Assembly (NCBI GenBank): GCA_016235555.1
Contig: JACRKC010000085.1
Coordinates: 20,187 to 84,186 of the forward strand
Source of the DNA: Verrucomicrobiota bacterium
GTDB taxonomy: Bacteria > Verrucomicrobiota > Verrucomicrobiia > Opitutales > Opitutaceae
DNA: 64,000 bases
Reading direction: 5' to 3'
Numbering within the stretch: position 1 is the stretch's first letter; the number at the start of each line of letters is the position of its first letter. Under the pieces are notes generated by a model. That model did not search any database. It was given only the letters and a program-made list of their open reading frames with translations, and had not been told where the DNA came from. The position numbers and the translations under genes were made by a program. Below, piece after piece: positions 7,829 to 15,737 of this stretch.

Positions 7829-10165
7829 ATGATCTGCCCCATTGCCCGCGGAGCCTGGAGTCGAATCGGCGTTCTGGCCGGCTGGAGTGCGCTGGGTCTT
7901 TTCGCGCAGACCGACGGCGCGTTGCCCGGAACGTCAGCGCTCGTCGACTCGGGCGATTTTTCCGCCCGGATGGTCGCGGGGATCGATCGCTTCCTGGATC
8001 AGCAAACGGAGCTGGCGGCGAGGGACCGGGCGGTGTTTTGGGAACGAGATCCCGCCTCGGGAGAGATCCGCGCCCAAACGATTGCGCGCAACCGCGAGCG
8101 GCTGCGCACGATCATCGGTGCGGTCGATCGCCGCGAACCGGTCAACGTGCTCGAACTCGCAAGCGACACGTCGCACGCGGCCCGGCTCGCCGATCACCCG
8201 GCCTATGAGGTTTTCGCGGTTCGCTGGCCGGTGTTTGATGGGGTGTTCGGCGAAGGGCTGTTGCTGCAACCGAAAGGGACGGCCGTGGCGAATGTCGTGG
8301 TGGTGCCGGATGCTGATCAGCCGCCGGAGATCCTGACGGGGCTGGCGGCAGGCTTGCCCGGATCGAACCAAATAGCGCGCCGGCTGGCCGAGCGCGGATG
8401 TCGCGTGATCGTGCCGACGCTGGTGAGCCGCGAGGCGACCTGGTCGGGGATTCCCGGCAAGCCGACCAACCTGCCGCATCGGGAGTGGATCTATCGGCAA
8501 GCCTACGAGGTCGGCCGCCACATCGTCGGCTACGAAGTGCAGAAAGTGCTGGCCGCGGTGGATTGGCTCGAGCGGCAGGGCGGTCCGATCGGTGTGGCCG
8601 GATATGGCGAGGGTGGGTTGCTGGCGTTTTACGCGGCCGCCCTTGACCAACGGGTGCAGGCCACGCTGGTCAGCGGCTATTTCGATGCGCGGGAGCGGCT
8701 GTGGCGCGAGCCGATCTACCGCAACGTGGTTTCGTTGCTGCGTGAATTCGGCGACGCGGAGATCGCCGCGCTCATCGCGCCGCGAGCTTTCGTGGTGGAG
8801 CACAGCGTGGCGCCGCGGGTCGACGGGCCGCCCGCGCCGGGTGGCGGCCGGCGGAATATCGCGGCTCCCGGCCGGATCGCGACGCCGGAACTCGCCTCGG
8901 TTCGCCTCGAGTTCGAGCGGGCCAAGTCGCTGCTCGGGGAAAAGCTCGCGGCTCGATGCGAGTTTGTCGCGGATGCCGCGGGCCCATGGGCGAATCCGTT
9001 TTCCGAGCCGGCGCAACGCGCTTTCATGGCCGCGCTCGGACTTTCTGGCGCGTCGTCGGCACCGTCGGGTGACGTATCCATTTTGGGTGCGGTGGAGGTG
9101 GCCGGGCGTCAGCGCCGGGCGGTCAAGCAGCTGGAAAACCACACGCAGCATCTGGTGCAACGCAGCGAAGGGCGGCGGCTGGAGACGTTTTGGAATCCGA
9201 TCAAGGCCGCGAGCGTCGCCGAGTGGGAGCAGCCGCTGCCGGAGTTGAAACGGAGATTTTGGGAAGAGGTGATCGGAAAGTTTCCGGTGCCGACGCTGCC
9301 GGCGAATCCGCGGGCGCGGCGCGTGACCGCGACGGAAAAGTTCACCAGCTACGAGGTCGTCCTCGACGTGTGGCCCGGTGTGTTTGCGTGGGGGCTGCTG
9401 CAGGTGCCCAACGATCTCCGGCCCGGCGAGCGGCGGCCAGTGGTGGTCTGCCAGCACGGACTCGAAGGACTGCCGGCGGACTGCGTGACGCAGGATGCGA
9501 CGACGCGCGCGTTTCAGGCCTACCAGGGATTCGCGGCGACGCTGGCGGAGCGCGGCTTCATTACGTTTGCCCCGCACAATCCGTATCGCGGTCAGGACGC
9601 GTTTCGCGTGCTCCAGCGGAAGGCCAACCCGCTCGGGAAATCGCTGTTCTCGATCATCCTCGCGCAGCACGAGCGCATCCTCGACTGGCTCGACGAGCTG
9701 CCGTTTGTCGACGCCGGGCGCATCGCGTTCTACGGGCTGAGCTACGGCGGCAAGACGGCAATGCGGGTGCCCGCGGTGCTCGATCGTTACTGCCTCAGCA
9801 TCTGCTCGGGCGATTTCAACGAGTGGGTGCGCAAGAACGCCGCGACCGACTACCCGGGCAGCTATCTGTTCGCGCCGGAATACGAGATCTTCGAGTGGGA
9901 TCTCGGGCACACCTTCAACTACGCCGAGATGGCCGCGCTGATCGCACCGCGACCGTTCATGGTCGAGCGCGGCCACCGCGACGGCGTGGGCACCGACGAG
10001 TGGGTGGCCTACGAGTTCGCGAAAGTCCGCCGCTTCTACACGCGCCTCGGAATCGCCGACCGCGCCGAGATCGAGTTTTTCGACGGCCCGCACACCATCA
10101 ACGGCCGCGGGACGTTCGAGTTTCTGCACCGCCACCTGCGATGGCCGGCGCGCAGCGCCCGGTGA
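7829..10165 (+). CDS. Tandem alpha/beta-hydrolase protein
   Basis: A 778-aa protein starting at ATG 7829 with a signal-like N-terminus (ARGAWSRIGVLAGWSALGLFAQ). It has two alpha/beta-hydrolase folds in series. In the first (residues about 190-400), the usual GxSxG nucleophile elbow reads GYGEGG at about 255, so the serine is replaced. In the second (about 480-778), FYGLSYGGKTAM at about 635 has a proper Ser nucleophile, and GPHTINGRG near 752 supplies the likely catalytic His. Similar two-domain proteins of verrucomicrobia and planctomycetes are annotated as dienelactone or acetyl-xylan-esterase-like hydrolases. The substrate is unknown. The upstream extension of the open frame is non-coding opposite the oxidoreductase. 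Confidence 0.8.
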   Translation: MICPIARGAWSRIGVLAGWSALGLFAQTDGALPGTSALVDSGDFSARMVAGIDRFLDQQTELAARDRAVFWERDPASGEIRAQTIARNRERLRTIIGAVDRREPVNVLELASDTSHAARLADHPAYEVFAVRWPVFDGVFGEGLLLQPKGTAVANVVVVPDADQPPEILTGLAAGLPGSNQIARRLAERGCRVIVPTLVSREATWSGIPGKPTNLPHREWIYRQAYEVGRHIVGYEVQKVLAAVDWLERQGGPIGVAGYGEGGLLAFYAAALDQRVQATLVSGYFDARERLWREPIYRNVVSLLREFGDAEIAALIAPRAFVVEHSVAPRVDGPPAPGGGRRNIAAPGRIATPELASVRLEFERAKSLLGEKLAARCEFVADAAGPWANPFSEPAQRAFMAALGLSGASSAPSGDVSILGAVEVAGRQRRAVKQLENHTQHLVQRSEGRRLETFWNPIKAASVAEWEQPLPELKRRFWEEVIGKFPVPTLPANPRARRVTATEKFTSYEVVLDVWPGVFAWGLLQVPNDLRPGERRPVVVCQHGLEGLPADCVTQDATTRAFQAYQGFAATLAERGFITFAPHNPYRGQDAFRVLQRKANPLGKSLFSIILAQHERILDWLDELPFVDAGRIAFYGLSYGGKTAMRVPAVLDRYCLSICSGDFNEWVRKNAATDYPGSYLFAPEYEIFEWDLGHTFNYAEMAALIAPRPFMVERGHRDGVGTDEWVAYEFAKVRRFYTRLGIADRAEIEFFDGPHTINGRGTFEFLHRHLRWPARSAR

Positions 10166-10634
10166 TGTGACTGCGCCGGCGCAAATCAGGATTTGGACAC
10201 GTGATGAGCATAGCCCGTTGTTGCACCGACTGGGTGAAAACCCGGCGGCATTCGTTCAGTCGCGCGAAGCGTAGCGGAAACCATGAGGTTTTCGTGGGAT
10301 TTGGCCCGCGTTTGGGCGAAAAGCTCACGCTTTCCGCTACAACCGCCACGTCTTCCTACCGCGGGAGCTGCAAACAAAGGAGAAGGAGGCAGAATCACCG
10401 CGGATAACGCGGATCAAGGCAGAGGCTGCGCGGAATTATCGGCGCCATCGGCGTAATCCGCGGTCAAAAAATTCCGGGCTCTGGAAATCGTCGCAGCATG
10501 CGACGAAATGAACAGATCGTAATACACCGTCTGTTCAGCGCTGGGTTTTGCCCGGTCTTGGCAACGCCGGCGCGCACTTCGGCTCTTGCCACGCCAGTGG
10601 GGGCGGCGAGTAGTTGTCGCCACGCTCCAGCACG
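10166..10634. other. Intergenic region with host repeat R1
   Basis: Contains repeat R1 copy a (10230-10350). The remaining 280 bp shows no coding sequence or recognisable RNA. It forms the 5' leader of the cytochrome gene at 10635. Confidence 0.45.
10230..10350. repeat. Host intergenic repeat R1, copy a
   Basis: About 120 bp that is almost identical to 60631-60750. The inner part is an imperfect palindrome: GTAGCGGAAACCATGAGGTT pairs with the complement of AAAGCTCACGCTTTCCGCTAC across a loop containing GGATTTGGCCCGCG. The second copy is flanked by a 12-bp perfect inverted repeat that is not obvious here. Confidence 0.75.
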
Positions 10635-11705
10635 ATGAAATTTCCCCTTCCCCTGACCTTGCTCGTGGCCGGTGTTGCGGCCGTCGCGTCGTCGGCGGCC
10701 CGGGCGGCCGATGCCGATGGGCCGTGGTGGGCCTACGGTTTTTTCGGGCCGCCGGCACCCGGCGAGAAAGCCAAGCCGCCGGTCCCATCGGTTATCGGTC
10801 TACGTCCGGGTGAAAACGAAGTCGAAGCCACGAGGCCCCGCCGGGTCGACGGCAGCGCGCGGACATTCTCGCTGATCGGCATTCGCAACCGGATGGACGT
10901 GGTCGACTGGTTTCCCGACGAGCACCCGCCGATGCCGCGCATCATCAAGCACGGCTCACCCAGCCTGGGGGACAAGGCCTACGGTTGTGCGCTCTGCCAC
11001 ATGCCGCACGGGCGGGGCCGGCCGGAAAACGCCCCGGTGAGCGGATTGCCGCCGGCGTATTTCATCCGGCAGATGCAGGATTTCCGGAGCGGCCTGCGCA
11101 GCTCGAGCGAACCGCGCAAGGCCAACGCGCTGCTGATGGTCGCGCTCGCGCAGGCGATGACCGACGAGGAAATCCGGGAGGCCGCCGAATACTACGCCCA
11201 GGTGCCGGCCACGCCGTGGGTGCGCGTCGTCGAGACGGACATGGTCCCGCAGGTGAAGCCGACGGGGGCGCGCCTCTTTCTGCCGATCGAGGATGCGCCC
11301 AAGGAGCCGATCGGCATGCGTATCATCGAGGTGCCGGAAAACGTGGAGCAGTTCGAGATGGCGAATCCGCACGCCAACCTGCTCGCCTACGTGCCGGTCG
11401 GGAGCATCAAGAAAGGCGAAGTGCTTGTGACCACGGGTGGCGCCACCGTCGTCAACGGCGAGACGGTCCCCGGGAAGACGATCGCATGCACGATCTGCCA
11501 CGGCCCTGATTTGAAAGGCATGGGCGAATTCCCGCCGATCGCGGGCCGCTCCCCGAGCTACCTCGTGCGGCAGATGAACGACATGAAGAATGGAACGCGA
11601 AAATCGCCGTATTCGCTGACGATGCTGCCCGCCGTGGTGAATCTGACCAACGAGGATTTCGTGAACATCGCGGCGTATGTGAGCTCGCGGCCGGGAGGTA
11701 ACTGA
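10635..11705 (+). CDS. Periplasmic diheme cytochrome c
   Basis: A 356-aa protein. ATG 10635 is chosen because a signal peptide follows at once (MKFPLPLTLLVAGVAAVASSAARA). There are two heme-binding CxxCH motifs, CALCH near residue 118 and CTICH near 285. Each begins a cytochrome c domain ending in PSYLVRQM- or PAYFIRQM-type helices that carry the distal Met. The paired c-type domains resemble cytochrome c553/c4-like electron carriers. No oxidase or dehydrogenase gene is adjacent, so its partner is unknown. Confidence 0.88.
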   Translation: MKFPLPLTLLVAGVAAVASSAARAADADGPWWAYGFFGPPAPGEKAKPPVPSVIGLRPGENEVEATRPRRVDGSARTFSLIGIRNRMDVVDWFPDEHPPMPRIIKHGSPSLGDKAYGCALCHMPHGRGRPENAPVSGLPPAYFIRQMQDFRSGLRSSSEPRKANALLMVALAQAMTDEEIREAAEYYAQVPATPWVRVVETDMVPQVKPTGARLFLPIEDAPKEPIGMRIIEVPENVEQFEMANPHANLLAYVPVGSIKKGEVLVTTGGATVVNGETVPGKTIACTICHGPDLKGMGEFPPIAGRSPSYLVRQMNDMKNGTRKSPYSLTMLPAVVNLTNEDFVNIAAYVSSRPGGN

Positions 11706-11725
11706 GCTGCGCGTGTCCAGGTCGG

Positions 11726-12005
<280 letters not shown>

Positions 12006-12019
12006 GTTACGTGCGTTGC
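12006..12019. other. attL: left attachment site
   Basis: The host side ends at GT (12006-12007), the probable 2-bp crossover core. One T follows, then the 11-bp element arm ACGTGCGTTGC (12009-12019). The arm is the reverse complement of the arm at the right end. Choosing GT as the core makes the reconstructed yjbQ match the family exactly and centres the attP arms. A core of GTT is the alternative. Confidence 0.75.
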
Positions 12020-12462
12020 CATTTTGCAGCCTTCGGATCAAAGCCCACTACAACAGGAAGTCCAACTACTGGAAGACGATCCACGGTTATCCGGCACTGC
12101 CCCAAACCGTAGGCGAACACGTCCGCAAGCGCCGGCTCGATCTTGGTCTTGGCCAGCGAGAGGCAGCCGCGCGCATCGGCGTCCACATTGAAACGCTCAA
12201 GTTTTGGGAACATGGGGTTTTGAAACCGGCCATCGCCACCATGCCGAAAGTGCTCGCATTTCTCGGAACGAATCCGCTGCCCAAACCGACCACGTTTGCT
12301 CAGCGCCTCGTTCATCACCGTATTTGCCACGGACTGCGCCAAGAGGAGCTTGCCGCGCACCTTCGCATCAACCCAAGCACGCTGGGTCGCTGGGAGGCAG
12401 GCTATTTGCCGCCGCCAGTTCGCATGCGGGAAGTTGAAGCGATGCTTGCGGTCAAATCCTAA
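12016..12462 (+). CDS. HTH protein at the element's left end; frame continues from attP
   Basis: 148 codons if read from TTG 12016. Residues about 32-65 ([28 protein letters not shown]) form an XRE-type helix-turn-helix. A second, similar unit follows ([22 protein letters not shown]), so the DNA-binding fold is duplicated. Small proteins with a [14 protein letters not shown] core are common near serine recombinases in verrucomicrobia. In the integrated state no ATG or GTG start exists: the frame is open only back to a stop at 11992. In the circular element the frame is continuous with the recombinase gene (see findings). It may act as a recombination directionality factor or regulator; this is inference. 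Confidence 0.7.
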   Translation: MPFCSLRIKAHYNRKSNYWKTIHGYPALPQTVGEHVRKRRLDLGLGQREAAARIGVHIETLKFWEHGVLKPAIATMPKVLAFLGTNPLPKPTTFAQRLVHHRICHGLRQEELAAHLRINPSTLGRWEAGYLPPPVRMREVEAMLAVKS

Positions 12463-12497
12463 GCTCGCGCATCCTTCCGTCGCGATTGCACACGACG

Positions 12498-12917
12498 ATG
12501 AAATCCTACCGCAAGGAACTTTGGTTTGAAGTGCCCACCCGGCGCGCGTTCGTCAACATCACGCCAAAGGTAGCCGAGGCGTTGCGCGAAAGCGGAGTGA
12601 GTGAGGGGCTTTGCCTCGTCAATGCGATGCACATCAGCGCATCGGTTTTCATCAACGACGATGAATCAGGGCTCCACGCTGATTTCGAGCGTTGGCTCGA
12701 AAAGCTCGCACCGGAAAAACCGCACAGCGCCTACGATCACAACCGCACCGGCGAGGACAACGCCGACGCGCACCTTAAGCGCACCGTGATGGGTCGCGAA
12801 GTTGTCGTGGCGGTGACCGCCGGCAAACTCGACTTCGGCCCGTGGGAGCAGATTTTCTACGGCGAGTTCGACGGGCGAAGGCGGAAGCGCGTGCTCGTGA
12901 AAATCGTCGGGGAGTGA
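12498..12917 (+). CDS. yjbQ: Element-borne YjbQ (UPF0047) protein, intact copy
   Basis: A complete 139-aa YjbQ protein starting [21 protein letters not shown] 12498 matches the start of the host copy. It differs from the reconstructed host protein at about 13 of 139 positions. The conserved [20 protein letters not shown] and [14 protein letters not shown] segments are present. The function is probably the same as that of the gene the element interrupts (secondary thiamine-phosphate synthase-type enzyme). The codons at the attB core are changed (ATC AGC GCA TCG instead of ATC ACC GCG AGC), so this copy should be a poor integration target. Confidence 0.92.
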   Translation: MKSYRKELWFEVPTRRAFVNITPKVAEALRESGVSEGLCLVNAMHISASVFINDDESGLHADFERWLEKLAPEKPHSAYDHNRTGEDNADAHLKRTVMGREVVVAVTAGKLDFGPWEQIFYGEFDGRRRKRVLVKIVGE

Positions 12918-12931
12918 CCCGGTTTTGTGGC

Positions 12932-13177
12932 TTACTCGACTTCGGTTCCAACGGCCGTTTGGTGAGGCTTGAGAAATGTCCGGATCAATGCCTCGCGCCC
13001 GCAGACCGTGACGCCCGGAAATCTCTTGAACCAATCCCCCGCTGGCACGGTTGGATTGCTTTCGACCCAACGCAAAACTTGCTGGAGATGCTCCAGTGTT
13101 ATTTCACGTTCGCGCATCCTCCGCAAGAGGTGCTGGAGCAACTCCGGCGGTATGCTCGACCGTTGGATTTTAGGCAT
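12932..13177 (-). CDS. Small protein in operon with an XRE regulator; possible toxin-antitoxin partner
   Basis: An 81-aa protein beginning MPKIQRSSIPPELLQHLLRR, with an amphipathic helical N-half and a C-terminal GVTVCGREALIRTFL segment. I do not recognise a named family. Its ATG overlaps the end of the upstream XRE gene by 8 nt, which implies co-translation. The arrangement (XRE antitoxin-like gene plus a small basic partner) resembles a toxin-antitoxin pair, but no toxin fold can be assigned. Confidence 0.6.
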   Translation of the reverse strand: MPKIQRSSIPPELLQHLLRRMREREITLEHLQQVLRWVESNPTVPAGDWFKRFPGVTVCGREALIRTFLKPHQTAVGTEVE

Positions 13178-13532
13178 GCCTGAACGGTTTACCGTAGTAA
13201 CCTTCGAGAAATTCTTTCTCTAGGCGAGCAGCTTCCTTTTCGTCGCTTGTCTCAGCATATTTTTTCGCAATCGGTTCGAGTCTCGAAAGCGGCAGCGGTT
13301 TGACTGAGATTTCAAATTCGAGATTCAACGCATCGGCTGCTTTCGCCATCGTGTTGAGAGTGATGGCGGTGTTTTTCCCGTCGAGGAGTCGGCGAATCGA
13401 CTGCCGGCCAGTTTTGATTTTCTTCGCAAAGGCGCTGATGCTCATCTGTTCAGCACTGAGCTTCCGCTTAATCGCTGTCGCGAGTGTTTTCTTTGCTCGA
13501 AAGGCCATCACTTGACTCATGTCGGCACTCAT
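13170..13532 (-). CDS. XRE-family regulator (antitoxin-like)
   Basis: A 120-aa protein (start at 13532, or the in-frame ATG at 13520). MSISAFAKKIKTGRQSIRRLLDGKNTAITLNTMAKAADAL is a Cro/C1 helix-turn-helix, followed by a C-terminal tail rich in charged helix. A 9-bp-arm palindrome covers the start codon (13530-13551), which fits negative autoregulation. It is the first gene of a two-gene operon with the 81-aa protein downstream. Confidence 0.75.
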   Translation of the reverse strand: MSADMSQVMAFRAKKTLATAIKRKLSAEQMSISAFAKKIKTGRQSIRRLLDGKNTAITLNTMAKAADALNLEFEISVKPLPLSRLEPIAKKYAETSDEKEAARLEKEFLEGYYGKPFRHA

Positions 13533-13551
13533 GGCTCATTTTTGAGCCATG
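13530..13551. promoter_or_regulatory. Palindromic operator over the XRE start codon
   Basis: CATGGCTCA (13530-13538), loop TTTT, then TGAGCCATG (13543-13551). The perfect 9-bp arms include the ATG of the XRE gene. This is probably the binding site of the XRE protein or a hairpin masking the start. Confidence 0.6.
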
Positions 13552-13602
13552 TCAAGACGGAGCGAGAAACGCCGGGTGAAGGCGTCTTTCAATCGTGTTC
13601 CA

Positions 13603-13611
13603 TGCTAAACT
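13603..13611 (+). promoter_or_regulatory. Extended -10 promoter, leaderless start
   Basis: TGC-TAAACT, an extended -10 element, ends at 13611. The ATG of the next gene is at 13618, the expected +1, so the transcript would be leaderless. The 13-mer AAACTATCGTCAT (13607-13619) overlaps it and recurs at 47456. Confidence 0.55.
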
Positions 13612-13617
13612 ATCGTC

Positions 13618-14352
13618 ATGGAATTTCTGACCATTCATGAGCTGTCGCGCCAGTTCGACATCCCCTCTCGGGTGATCCGCTACCGGCTGCGCCAGCTTGT
13701 GCAGGCCGGCAAATTCATTGAAAACACTGACTATCGCCGCGACGATTTTATCGACGATCAGCATTTCGTTTGGCAGGTCAATGCACTCAGTTTTATGCGC
13801 GAGACGGGGCTAAAGCTCGCCCCCAAACCACGAGTGCCACAAAGCGCTGTTACCAAGGAGCAGCCGGTTGTTAACGGCGCCGGTAACCAAGCGACGACAC
13901 TGGTTGACGAATCGGTTACCAAGTTGCCGCCGGTTGTTCACCAACCACCGGGCGCTGATACTAAAACCACGCCCCCACCGGAACCGAAGCCCACCGCGCT
14001 CGGTTTGGAACGCGAAATGATCGACCTGCTCAAAGATCAGGTGCGAGTGAAGGATGGTCAGATTCGCGAGCTGACCGAGCAAAACCACAGCCTCAGCGAT
14101 ACGAACCTGAAACTCATGGGCCAAACCGTGAAGCAGGCGGATGAGATTCAAAACCTGCTCCGCCTGACCGGCGGCAAGACCGACTTGTCCGAGTTCGTGA
14201 CCAAGGATGGTCACCAACCGCACGAATCGGTTAACCACGTTGATAACAAAACGACTCTACCTGATAACAATACTGGCAACCAAAACGACGCGGTCGGTAG
14301 CCATGCTGGTAACCACAGCGCCACCGACCGGCCGATACCGCGCGCCGCTTGA
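13618..14352 (+). CDS. KfrA-like coiled-coil DNA-binding protein
   Basis: A 244-aa protein. Residues 1-60 (FLTIHELSRQFDIPSRVIRYRLRQLVQAG) form a MerR/winged-helix-like DNA-binding head. A Pro/Thr-rich linker follows, then a heptad-like coiled coil at about 140-185 (MIDLLKDQVRVKDGQIRELTEQ) and an Asn-rich tail. The layout is like plasmid KfrA or partition-associated regulators. The DNA encoding the linkers carries several GGTnACC-type palindromes. It starts directly at the predicted transcription start. A role in element maintenance is inference. Confidence 0.65.
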   Translation: MEFLTIHELSRQFDIPSRVIRYRLRQLVQAGKFIENTDYRRDDFIDDQHFVWQVNALSFMRETGLKLAPKPRVPQSAVTKEQPVVNGAGNQATTLVDESVTKLPPVVHQPPGADTKTTPPPEPKPTALGLEREMIDLLKDQVRVKDGQIRELTEQNHSLSDTNLKLMGQTVKQADEIQNLLRLTGGKTDLSEFVTKDGHQPHESVNHVDNKTTLPDNNTGNQNDAVGSHAGNHSATDRPIPRAA

Positions 14353-14364
14353 GCCCGGCAACTT

Positions 14365-14394
14365 TTGACTTCCGCGTCGTCGTAGTGGTATTAT
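14365..14394 (+). promoter_or_regulatory. Sigma-70-type promoter of hicBA
   Basis: TTGACT (14365-14370), an 18-bp spacer, then TG-G-TATTAT with the -10 at 14389-14394. Transcription would begin at about 14401, next to the ATG at 14402, giving a leaderless or near-leaderless hicB mRNA. This favours 14402 over the ATG at 14393, which lies inside the promoter. Confidence 0.65.
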
Positions 14395-14401
14395 GAGACG
14401 T

Positions 14402-14644
14402 ATGGAAAGATCATATACCTACACGGTGAGGCTCCATAAGGCCGAGGAAGGTGGCTACGTTGTCACCGTGCCTGCGTTGCCCGGCTGCCAGACCCACGGC
14501 AATACCTACGAAGAAGCGCTATCGCACGCCAAAGAAGCGATCCAAGGTTTTGTCGAAACCCTCCAAAAGCTAGGCCGTCCCGTGCCCGTCGAAAGCCCCG
14601 TCAGCACGCTGCATTTGCAGGTGCGATTACCGATGCTGGCATGA
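14402..14644 (+). CDS. hicB: HicB family antitoxin
   Basis: About 80 aa with the HicB core YTVRLHKAEEGGYVVTVPALPGCQTHG and the YEEALSHAKEAIQGFVETL helix. HicB binds and blocks HicA and usually represses its own promoter. The antitoxin gene comes first, and its end overlaps hicA by 4 nt (ATGA), so the two are co-translated. An earlier in-frame ATG at 14393 would add three residues. The pair probably stabilises the element. Confidence 0.9.
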   Translation: MERSYTYTVRLHKAEEGGYVVTVPALPGCQTHGNTYEEALSHAKEAIQGFVETLQKLGRPVPVESPVSTLHLQVRLPMLA

Positions 14645-14865
14645 CTCGGCTGCCGACGCTCAATGCGCGGCAGGTTGTTCAAGCGCTAAAACGCGCCGGG
14701 TTTGTCGAGCAGCACCAGCGGGGAAGTCATCTCTATTTTTCGCACCTCACCAACGGCCGCGTGACCACCGTGCCGATCCATCCCGGCGATCTATCGCGCC
14801 GGCTCGTGCGGCAAATCATCCAGCAGGCCGGTTTGTCCGAAAAAGAGTTAAGCGCGCTGCTTTGA
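14641..14865 (+). CDS. hicA: HicA family mRNA interferase toxin
   Basis: A 74-aa HicA toxin with a dsRBD-like fold. AGFVEQHQRGSHLYFSH contains the catalytic His of the GSH motif, and VPIHPGDLSRRLVRQIIQQAG is the conserved C-terminal block. HicA cleaves mRNA in the cytoplasm when HicB is lost. It overlaps hicB by 4 nt. All key residues appear intact. Confidence 0.92.
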   Translation: MTRLPTLNARQVVQALKRAGFVEQHQRGSHLYFSHLTNGRVTTVPIHPGDLSRRLVRQIIQQAGLSEKELSALL

Positions 14866-14913
14866 GCGCGCGGGCAGGGAAGGGGTTTATCCCCAGCCAC
14901 GACAACGTGCGTT

Positions 14914-14935
14914 CCGCGTTTTTACGCGGTAGAAT
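14914..14935 (+). promoter_or_regulatory. Hairpin abutting a -10 box upstream of the winged-helix gene
   Basis: A perfect 6-bp stem, CCGCGT-TTTT-ACGCGG (14914-14929), is followed at once by TAGAAT (14930-14935). The ATG at 14942 sits at the expected +1. The palindrome occupies the spacer position of the promoter, so a protein bound there would block RNA polymerase. This suggests autoregulation by the downstream protein. Confidence 0.5.
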
Positions 14936-14941
14936 AACTCC

Positions 14942-15283
14942 ATGAAGCCCATCGGCGAAATTTTGGAACAAAACATCACGCTCAACACGCTCGACCCCGT
15001 TTCCGCCGGGGGATTTACGCAGGTGCCCAATTTCATCCTGCGTGATTCACAGCTCTCCATTGGCGCAAAATTGACGTATGCGATGTTTTTATCCTACGCA
15101 TGGCACAACGACCGATGCTTTCCCGGTCAGGAGCGCCTTGCGGAAGATATGGGCATGAGCCGCACCAGCGTGACGGCGTTCATCGGCGAACTTGAAGAAC
15201 GCGGCTACATCACGATCCAGCGCCGCGGGCAGGGGAAAACCAACCTCTACACCGTCAATTTTCAGGTCAAAAAGGCCGCCTAA
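14942..15283 (+). CDS. Winged-helix replication-initiator-like protein
   Basis: A 113-aa protein. FTQVPNFILRDSQLSIGAKLTYAMFLSYAWHNDRCFPGQERLAEDMGMSR-type sequence is the helix-turn-helix fold used in phage replication proteins and plasmid Rep N-terminal domains. It ends after the wing (GYITIQRRGQGKTNLYTV) and lacks a further Rep domain. A palindrome, iteron-like repeats and a perfect DnaA box follow directly downstream. I read it as an origin-binding or copy-control protein of the element. Confidence 0.7.
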   Translation: MKPIGEILEQNITLNTLDPVSAGGFTQVPNFILRDSQLSIGAKLTYAMFLSYAWHNDRCFPGQERLAEDMGMSRTSVTAFIGELEERGYITIQRRGQGKTNLYTVNFQVKKAA

Positions 15284-15610
15284 CGGCCAGATGTCAGCCG
15301 GCTGACATCAAGAAGTCAACCCATCGACTACTAGAGGTAAGCCGGCTGACTTCTCTCTATAGAATAATACTCAGTATAATAATACTCAGTTACCGGATCA
15401 CTTTGAAAAAGGAGAAAGCCGCTGTGGATAACTCACAATGGTTTCTCGTTTACCGATCGTGCCCATAAAGGACAGCCTATTGACGAAACCGAAAAAGTAT
15501 GTCGCAAAAGTAAGAATGTGCGACACGACAAACTGGGCGACAAACATGGTTTGTCGGGGCTATCGCCCGCTTGAGGCAACTACCACGGCTCGATTGAGCC
15601 GCCACGGGTT

Positions 15611-15737
15611 CCCCCACGTGTTCGGGCTCGCGCCCGACTTCGCGCGTTTTCCTTCGGCTATCGGGTGAGGTCCGGTCTAGCCGCCCGGCTGCACACCAAA
15701 CCGCGCGAAGTCGGCCACTCGGCCTCACACGTGGGGG
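15611..15737. repeat. Long imperfect inverted repeat in the origin-like region
   Basis: Arms 15611-15646 and 15702-15737, 36 nt each with 29 pairs. The outer block CCCCCACGTG and the inner block CCGACTTCGCGCG pair perfectly, and the 13-nt middle diverged while keeping its length. The loop is 55 nt. It could be a structured RNA, a single-strand origin or an oriT-like structure. Confidence 0.6.

Noticed and set aside
12006..12008. GTT as a 3-bp attachment core
   Set aside because: It is shared by both ends, but using it shifts the join and adds an extra Thr to YjbQ (HITTASV) and off-centres the attP arms. GT at 12006-12007 with 49253-49254 fits both tests better.
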